From Onthophagus taurus (taxonomy: Eukaryota > Arthropoda > Insecta > Coleoptera > Scarabaeidae), in contig NC_091971.1 of the NCBI RefSeq assembly GCF_036711975.1, forward strand, positions 10,485,501-10,549,500: a stretch of 64,000 bases of DNA, read 5' to 3'. Both the position numbers and the translations under genes were made by a program. The notes under the pieces are model-generated. The model did no database searches. It had not been told where the DNA came from and was given only the letters and a program-made list of their open reading frames with translations. How positions within the stretch are numbered: position 1 is the first letter of the stretch; every line of letters starts with the position of its first letter. Positions 57,123-64,000 of the stretch are shown in pieces.

Positions 57123-59395
57123 AATGATTTATTAATCACTTTTCACTGTATTTATAAATTTGAATAAGTTATTTTGAATAAATATTGAGTATAGTAATCA
57201 ATTGAGAATTTAACACGCATTTTTTTCAATACTTTCGATAAAGCAAATTTTTTCATTTCGGCCAAATAAAAATAAGAAATTTTTAAATTAAAAACAAGAA
57301 AATGGTTAAGACACAAATCTTTCGTTAAAAAACTCAAAGTGTTGATCTAAACTGTAAAGATTCGCCCGATCGAATGGAACCCACATAAAAAAATTTAATC
57401 ATAGCAACTTGTAGTACATAAAGTAGTACATAAAAGATTGGCGGAAGCGTTAACTGGCAATCTCGGTACAATGGCAAATTGTCATCGTCCCACTGCTCTA
57501 CTCTAAACTATTTGTTCGGTTATTATCTTGTTATATTTTCAACTTAGATATTTATGTGCTTGTTAAAATTGTGCTACCTAAAATTACATTTTATTACACG
57601 TTCAAATCAACCAAAGTGGATTCAATTAAATTAAATTTTAAATTACATCTAAAATTAGAATAAAAAAATGTTTAAACATTTATTTTGACATTTTAAATTA
57701 TGGTTATAATGAAAAGTCAATGCGACGTTAATGTTTAAACAATTTGAGAAAATGTTAAGAAAAACTAGGAAAAAATAATTGCTGAAAATTCTTTAATATC
57801 ATGTTCAAGATATGTTATACCTAAATCTTTTGTAAATTGTAAGTAACAATATAAGCTATCATCTTCAGCATAAATGCAAAGATTTCTCTGCTATCAGGTA
57901 TTAAAAAGGCATCAGTCTTATCGATACAACTTGCTCTCAATAGATATTCCTCGTTCGATCTAGAACTGAAGGGTTCCACTTTTTAGTAGCAAAAAGATTT
58001 ATAAAAACCCTCAGATTAGGTTGGGTTGAGACCCACTCCTAATACATATCGTGTATCTACTAATATTAGTTCCAATACTTGTTCTTTCTCCATTTGTTGC
58101 CATTTCTGTGCTTATGTCTTAAAATATGTAGGTTCGCTTGTGTAGGAGCATAAAACACATTCTACCTATTCTTCTATACGCTGTTATCAGACATGGACTA
58201 GGAAGATTCAGAAACGTCGAAAAAAAAACATCTTCGACTCTATCTTCAATTTATGCCAACAAGAGATCATTTATCCACTAGCAGATTAATTGGGAATAAA
58301 TGCCTAGATAAGGAAGTTACCCTCCTTACCTAGCCATTTATCTACCCTCCTTATGTGGTTTACAACTCTATTGGCACTTCGAGTAGCATAGAGTAGCATT
58401 GTTGGATTTTTGGTAATATCTTGCGACATCAATTTCCTGATCTTTCGTCTATAAAGCATGTTTGGAACATTGTATGTATAAAGGAGACTGAAGAACCTGC
58501 TGTATCTGCCATAAACGCTGTAAGCATTACAGTACGAATTCAAGGCTTCTTGGGACACAATATCTCAAAATCCAACAGGAAATTCATCTACTGGAATCGA
58601 TTTATAAATTACTACCTTTGGTAGTTAAACATTTCTGGCAAGTTTGATCAAAAAATTCCTACCCTTTCTTGATATTGCGATTTTCGTGGTATATACTAGA
58701 GACATGCTTGTGACATTTGTCAAGTAACTTTGCCGGCAAAAATTTACTTAAAAAAGCTCTTTGATTAGCTTACATTGATTTACTCTTTCGTGCATCTCCT
58801 GGTTTCATTTCTGCCATCGTTCTTTGCATATGTGTGCTGACTCTTCATTCTGGTCAGACTTTAAAATCAAATGTGGTAGTCTCTAGGGACCACTACCTAA
58901 TTATGCTTATTAGCAATAAATGTATTATTATTATTAAGTAATTAATAATCGTCTTCATCTTCTTTTTTGCAGATAATTTTGTTTTGCTGTTTAATATTTA
59001 CAGAAATTCCAAAGCCATTAAAGCTGCATTCTTTTAATAATATTATTGTTATCCTCCACAAGGTGGAGATCAGTTTAAAAACCAGCAAAATAGCTACGAG
59101 TGTGATTCGAACAGATGACATATTCTTTCAATTAACATTTCCATCATTACTATAAGACAGGGAAAGCATTAATCATTTAGTTATGATGGGTGGGAATGAT
59201 TGGGTAATGCCAGAACTGTATCACAATAACTTGACACAACCTTAAAGCAATATTTTTTGTTTAATTTCTTAATAACTTTTAAAATACACTACTAGTCTAA
59301 ATCCTGAATATATATTATATATAAGTGTTGAAAGAAAACTTTAAAGCGTTGATTGCATATGCAAAAAAAACATATTCTTTCATTGTACTTTTTAG
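57123..59395. other. Intergenic between SLC5 and the glutamate-carrier copies
   Basis: Upstream region of SLC5 (minus) and of the first carrier copy (plus). A minus-strand frame at 58558-58304 is not recognised and has no splice support. No promoter element stands out. Exon 1 of the first carrier copy was looked for here and not found. Confidence 0.4.
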
Positions 59396-60574
59396 ATTAC
59401 TTGTAAAAATTATTAATGGTGGTATTGCAGGAATTCTTTGCATTTCTCTCATCTTTCCACTTGATTTGGTTAAAACGAGACTTCAAACCAACAAATCGGG
59501 CCAAATGGAGAGCGGATGTATAATTCCATGTAATTAAACATTATTTACAACATTATCCTTTTATTTAATTTAATTTCGAACGGCAGATTTGATGCGTTTA
59601 AAAAACTTATAAAGCAGAGGGTTATTTTGGAATGTACAAAGGTTCAGGAATCAACATCTTATTGGTGACACCTGAAAAAGCGCTTCAATTATCCGGAAAT
59701 GATTTTTTCCGTCATCACCTACAAACAGAAGACAAGTAATTACGATATAGTTAAAAATTTATTTATTACAATTAAATTTTTAGAGAACTTCCGGTTAGTC
59801 GGCAAATGATGGCTGGTGGATTAGCTGGTTTTGTGCAGAGTTTAATTACAACGCCGATGGAATTATTAAAGATTCAGATGCAGGATGCAGGAAGAGTTGC
59901 TGCTGCAGCAAAAGCAGGTAATTAGATTTATAATAAAAAATTAAAATAATTAAATAATTAAGTTCTAATTAGGTGGAAAAGTAGTACCAAAAACTTCTGC
60001 GACTCAAATCACCTTAACTTTATTGAAAACAAAAGGAATTGCAGGATTGTATAAAGGAACGGCCGCAACGTTGTTGAGAGATGTTTCATTTTCAAGCCTT
60101 CATTTTCCACTTTTCGCTTATTTAAATACGTTTGGTCCAAGAAAAACTGATGGATCTGGTATGGTCTTATTTATAATAATTAGACTATGTGTACATTTTT
60201 TTTGAATTTTAGGTGAAGCCGTTTTTTGGTGTTCGTTTCTTGCCGGCTGTGCATCAGGTTCAATAGCAGCTGTTACTGTTACTCCTATTGATGTTATTAA
60301 AACTCGTTTACAGTTATTAACGAAAGCACAAGGGGAAAGAAGTTATATTGGAATTGTTGATGCTTTTATGTAAACAATAACATTTTTATTATAACCTTTT
60401 TTTACGATTTTTTTTTGGTATAGGAGTATATTAAAACATGAAGGTCCAAAAGCTCTCTTCAAAGGAGGAGCTTGCAGAATGATGGTGATTGCACCACGTT
60501 TTGGAATTGCACAAATGGTTTATTTTTTGGGTGTCGGCGAATATCTTTTGGGTTATAATAAAAAGAGCGCATAG
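59396..60574 (+). pseudogene. Mitochondrial glutamate carrier copy 1, frameshifted, no exon 1
   Basis: Exons 2-7 align with the intact copy: 59396-59529, 59587-59735, 59784-59917, 59973-60158, 60213-60369, 60424-60574. The three carrier signatures are present: '[11 protein letters not shown]', '[18 protein letters not shown]', 'TPIDVIKTRLQ'. Two single-base deletions shift the frame, one in exon 2 (around 59503, after 'NKSG') and one in the A-run of exon 3 (59601-59606). No first exon with an ATG and GA|GT donor is found upstream. Exons 4-7 remain fully open and end 'LLGYNKKSA'. Either a young unprocessed pseudogene, or a real gene hit by homopolymer errors in the assembly; the missing exon 1 favours the former. 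Confidence 0.7.
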
Positions 60575-62601
60575 AAAATTTACTAGTTTTGGTGATTTTG
60601 GTGTGGTGCACCAATTACTAATAAATGTTTTATAATGTCATAAATTGTCAAAATAAACGTAAAAAACGACAGTATAAATTTGGCGCGATGTTAAAATCTA
60701 ATGTAGCTGGTGAGTTAATAACAAAGAATAAAACTTATTAACGATTTATTTAAGACCGCTTTTATTTTAGATTCATGTATTCTTAACAAAATTATTCGAA
60801 TATTTTTCAAAATGGGTTCCAGAAGATTACAATATTTTCTAAATTGTAAGTAAGTATTTTACTCATGTATTTAACACTTATTATCTAATAATCCTTAGTT
60901 AAATGTCAAATAGAGAATAAGAAAGAATTCAAATCGTGGTTTGTAAGAAAATAATTCTTGAGGTTAATGTAAATATTGATCACTTTATAATCAGGGGTGC
61001 TCAATTTGCTGATTCTATTAGATTAACTTTTAGATACCACTTGCTGAGAACTCAACTTTTCAGCATAAGCTATGATTATTAAGAAACAAGACATGTTTTA
61101 AAGTAAGGAGCAGATAAGAAGACCAATAACTTGAATCCATTCCGCAGCTTGTTCCAATGCTGTAGCCTGGAGTTTGAAAGCCAGATCATCAAATAACACT
61201 TTGCCAGCTTTGCTTCTCTTAGAGAAGACTCTGTTTCTTCTAATAGCATGCAATAACGTGATCTAACATGATGGAATGTTTAAAGCACTTGCATGCTTTC
61301 AAGTTGAAAGGTTCTGATCTTTAAGAACTAGATTTGGCGTTTTGCCATTCTTGATAACCTTGGTCGTCCGTTTTTTATCTTTCTAGTTTTGTACCGGTTT
61401 TTGTACTGAAAGCTGCAGATTTTTTTGCGTGCATAACACATAATGCTCAGTACGCTCCATATTGATTGAATTTCCAGCAGTTCAGCTGTTGAGATTGACT
61501 CACCGAGACGCAGTGAGGTAATCAAGTATAATTTTTCTGTAAGAGGTAGATGTCAGCTCATTAATAGGTTACGGTAAAAATAAAATGGACGCAGAAACGT
61601 GTGTAGTAAGTATTGACTGACAATGAGTATCCTAAAGAAGAAAATAAATGTGCAACCTAAGTCTTAATAAAAAATCCAACGTCACAGGACAAGTTATGAC
61701 TCATCAACGAAGCGTTGTTTAATAACTCCTGCTAGTGTAGCTTATTCTGCAACTTGAATAACGTATTGGTGTTAAGGGCAAGTTGAGAAGCGCTTGGAAT
61801 TAGTTTAATTAGATCGCCATTAATACATTCCTGACTAGAAATCAATAACAAATTAATGCTGTAACTAGATGTCATGAAGATTGAAAATGCAACATGTCTA
61901 AATTTAGTACAGCAGGGTCTCTGTTCTGTCATTGATCTTTGAGGGACGCTAACTGTCATATTAGCTCTGTTAGTTACACTATCTGCTTAAAAAGCTAAAA
62001 ACATGCTCAAAAAGCTATGGAAGAGTTGCCAGAAATATGTTGTTGCAGAGACTTAACGAGAATATGACTAAAATGAAAATAATTTTCCAATTTTAAGGCA
62101 GGTCTTTGAGTTAGGTTGTGATGTTTATGAGATACTCATACTGAAATTGAAGTACCAATCATAATTGATGCAAATTATTTAACTTTTATGTTCATGGCTA
62201 AATACTCATGTCTAAAACAAAGTGCACCTCAACTAAGCATATAAAATAGGCGTAAAAGATCGCGACAAAGAACCAACTTGTATGTGATAACATTGCACAT
62301 GGTGCCGTTTTGAGCACTCTTGGTTTATAAAGTTAACATCGATTTCACACTTGTCTAAAATCAACCTTAAGATATAAATTAAGTAATTTACATCTTATTT
62401 AGACATTAGATATTCAGTTGATAATTTTTGAATTTGATTTATTTGGCCAAAAATTTGATACGAATCTTCGATATTTCCGTTTATGAGTTATTTCAAAATC
62501 CGATAACTTCTTTTATTAATTTTAATTAACCCTTTAATAAGTTTGTTTTAGTGCAAATGATTTTACTGTTTTTTTATACTTAAAAAGTCTCAAAATTACA
62601 A
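60575..62601. other. Intergenic between the two carrier copies
   Basis: AATAAA near 60621 ends copy 1. At 60676 a TATAAAT is followed closely by ATG (60691), a GTGAGT donor and an acceptor near 60770 that would keep a 34-codon frame open ('MLKSNVADSCILNKII...'); too small to call. Segments at 61100-62100 have no recognised coding. Confidence 0.35.
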
Positions 62602-63856
62602 ATGACCAATAAGAAACTACCACCGCCGACTCAACACAAACAATTTGAGTAAGTAATTTACGATTTGATTTATTGTTGATTAAGAAATCTTTTTAACGTT
62701 TAGATTACTCCCAAAAATCATAAATGGGGGTATTGCAGGGATTATCGGCGTTTCTTGCGTTTTCCCCCTTGATTTGGTTAAAACAAGACTTCAAAATCAA
62801 CAAAAAGGACAACGCATTTATACTTCCATGTAATAAAAAAAAATCAATATAATGACTTAAATTTTTTTTGTTGCAATTTAGGTTTGATGCTTTAAAGAAA
62901 ACTTATAAATCAGAAGGTTTCTTTGGGATGTACAAAGGTGCATCAGTTAATATTCTCCTAATAACCCCTGAGAAAGCACTAAAATTAGCATCAAACGATT
63001 TTTTTCGTCACCATCTTGAAACGAAAGACAAGTATTTTAATAAAAATCGAAACTTTCAATTTAAATATTAACCTTATTTTTAGACAACTTCCTATTACTC
63101 GTCAAATGTTAGCTGGTGGTTTAGCTGGTTTTTGTCCAATCATAGTTACAACACCCATGGAGTTGTTAAAGATTCAAATGCAGGATGCAGGAAGAGTTGC
63201 TGCTGCAGCACATGCAGGTTAAATAATTTTTAAATAATAATGATTTGAATTAATTTATATATTTTTAAGGTGGAGGAACATCACTGAAAGTATCTGCAAC
63301 TCAAATCGCTTTAAATCTATTAAAAACGAAAGGAGTTTTTGGATTGTACAGAGGAACAGCCGCAACAATGTTGAGGGATGTTACTTTTTCAATCATTTAT
63401 TTTCCACTTTTCGCTACTTTAAACTCGTTAGGTCCAAGAGCAAGTGATGGAAGCGGTTAACTCATTCATTCATTTCTAATTGGATCATTTTAATATTTTT
63501 AATTAATTTAGATAAAGCTGTTTTTTGGTGGTCTTTTCTTTCTGGTTGTTTAGCTGGATCAACAGCAGCTCTTTCTGTTACTCCTTGCGATGTCGTCAAA
63601 ACACGTTTGCAATTGTTAACTCATGTACAAGGTGAAAGAAGTTATAATGGAATTGTAAATGCGTTTATGTAAGCATTTAATTAAGTATGACTTGAATATA
63701 ACTTAAATTTTTTGCAGGAGTATACTAAAACATGAAGGTCCCAAAGCTCTCTTCAAAGGTGGAGCTTGCAGAATGATAGTGATAGCACCACTTTTCGGAA
63801 TTGCTCAAATGATTTATTATTTGGGGGTCGCCGAACATCTTTTAGGGTACATCTAA
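62602..63856 (+). CDS. Mitochondrial glutamate carrier (SLC25A22/A18-like)
   Basis: Seven exons: 62602-62648, 62704-62829, 62882-63031, 63084-63217, 63270-63455, 63512-63668, 63718-63856; 312 aa, the usual length. Inner-membrane glutamate/H+ symport, feeding matrix glutamate dehydrogenase. Three carrier repeats with Px[DE]xx[KR]x[KR] motifs: '[16 protein letters not shown]', '[18 protein letters not shown]' and '[13 protein letters not shown]'. The second, with [13 protein letters not shown], is the signature that separates glutamate carriers from aspartate/glutamate (Aralar) carriers. Other matches: '[20 protein letters not shown]', '[20 protein letters not shown]'. Exon structure equals copy 1, so the pair arose by unprocessed tandem duplication. 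Drosophila GC1/GC2 are the likely relatives; which one is uncertain. Confidence 0.9.
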
Positions 63857-64000
63857 GAAAATCATAAAAAATATTTCTGAGAAATTATGTAATTAAAAGA
63901 GTAGAAGTAAAGTTTTGATATTTATTTATATAATATGAGTACAAAATCAAAGTTTCGTATCAAGTTTTGGGCCAAATCTAACAAAAATTGTATGCATATA
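63857..64000. other. 3' flank of glutamate carrier
   Basis: Downstream sequence to the window edge; no canonical AATAAA seen in the visible part. Confidence 0.4.

Noticed and set aside
58304-58558. Minus-strand 84-codon frame upstream of SLC5
   Set aside because: No recognisable motif, no splice context, and composition like the surrounding noncoding DNA.
60676-60880. Possible tiny two-exon gene after glutamate-carrier copy 1
   Set aside because: Only about 34 codons, TATA too near the ATG for a normal start site, no homology recognised.
1-64000. tRNA, rRNA, CRISPR, LTR retroviral or Polinton-type elements
   Set aside because: No cloverleaf, rRNA core, regular spacer array, paired LTRs, gag/pol order or capsid gene was recognised on either strand.

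Overview
The window is AT-rich insect DNA, most likely from a beetle. The evidence is intron-containing genes with short introns (often 50-70 bp), arthropod-specific orthologues (Fer2-type bHLH, Nostrin with F-BAR and SH3), and a dense load of Tc1/mariner, hAT, LINE and MITE copies. The species call is inference; I could not run any search. I saw no tRNA, rRNA or CRISPR.

Layout. 0.9-3.6 kb: a decayed Mutator-like element with a YqaJ nuclease remnant. 5.6-6.2 kb: a small satellite array built of A-B dimers. 9.0-15.7 kb: an eight-exon Nostrin gene with a 485-residue N-terminal extension. 19.0-44.7 kb: a cluster of eight small four-helix MARVEL-like membrane-protein genes (two on +, six on -), with the bHLH gene Fer2 between the two strand groups at 21.4-22.5 kb. 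Mobile elements have invaded this cluster heavily. One ancestral ~67-bp intron was expanded to 6.1 kb by a Tc1 element that itself received several later insertions. Elsewhere a hAT-type element holds a DUF4817-type transposon, which holds a second, smaller copy of the same hAT family. The last two MARVEL genes sit in a tandem segmental duplication. 45.4-46.5 kb: a second dimeric satellite. 47.7-49.7 kb: three tandem units of a ~795-bp repeat, each containing a ~400-bp palindrome. 50.4-53.7 kb: Penelope-like and RNase H-type LINE remnants. 53.9-57.1 kb: a 14-exon SLC5 sodium-coupled solute transporter on -. 59.4-63.9 kb: two tandem mitochondrial glutamate-carrier copies, the first decayed or frameshifted and the second intact.

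How they work together. Nostrin (endocytic membrane shaping), the MARVEL proteins (membrane-apposition or vesicle tetraspans), SLC5 and the glutamate carrier are membrane-biology genes, but nothing in the sequence shows a shared pathway. The MARVEL genes are a genuine unit: all eight have three exons with both introns in phase 0, and a first exon that ends with a Leu codon. Gene models were built by hand from reading-frame continuity across GT-AG introns. Phases were checked to add up for every model reported as intact.
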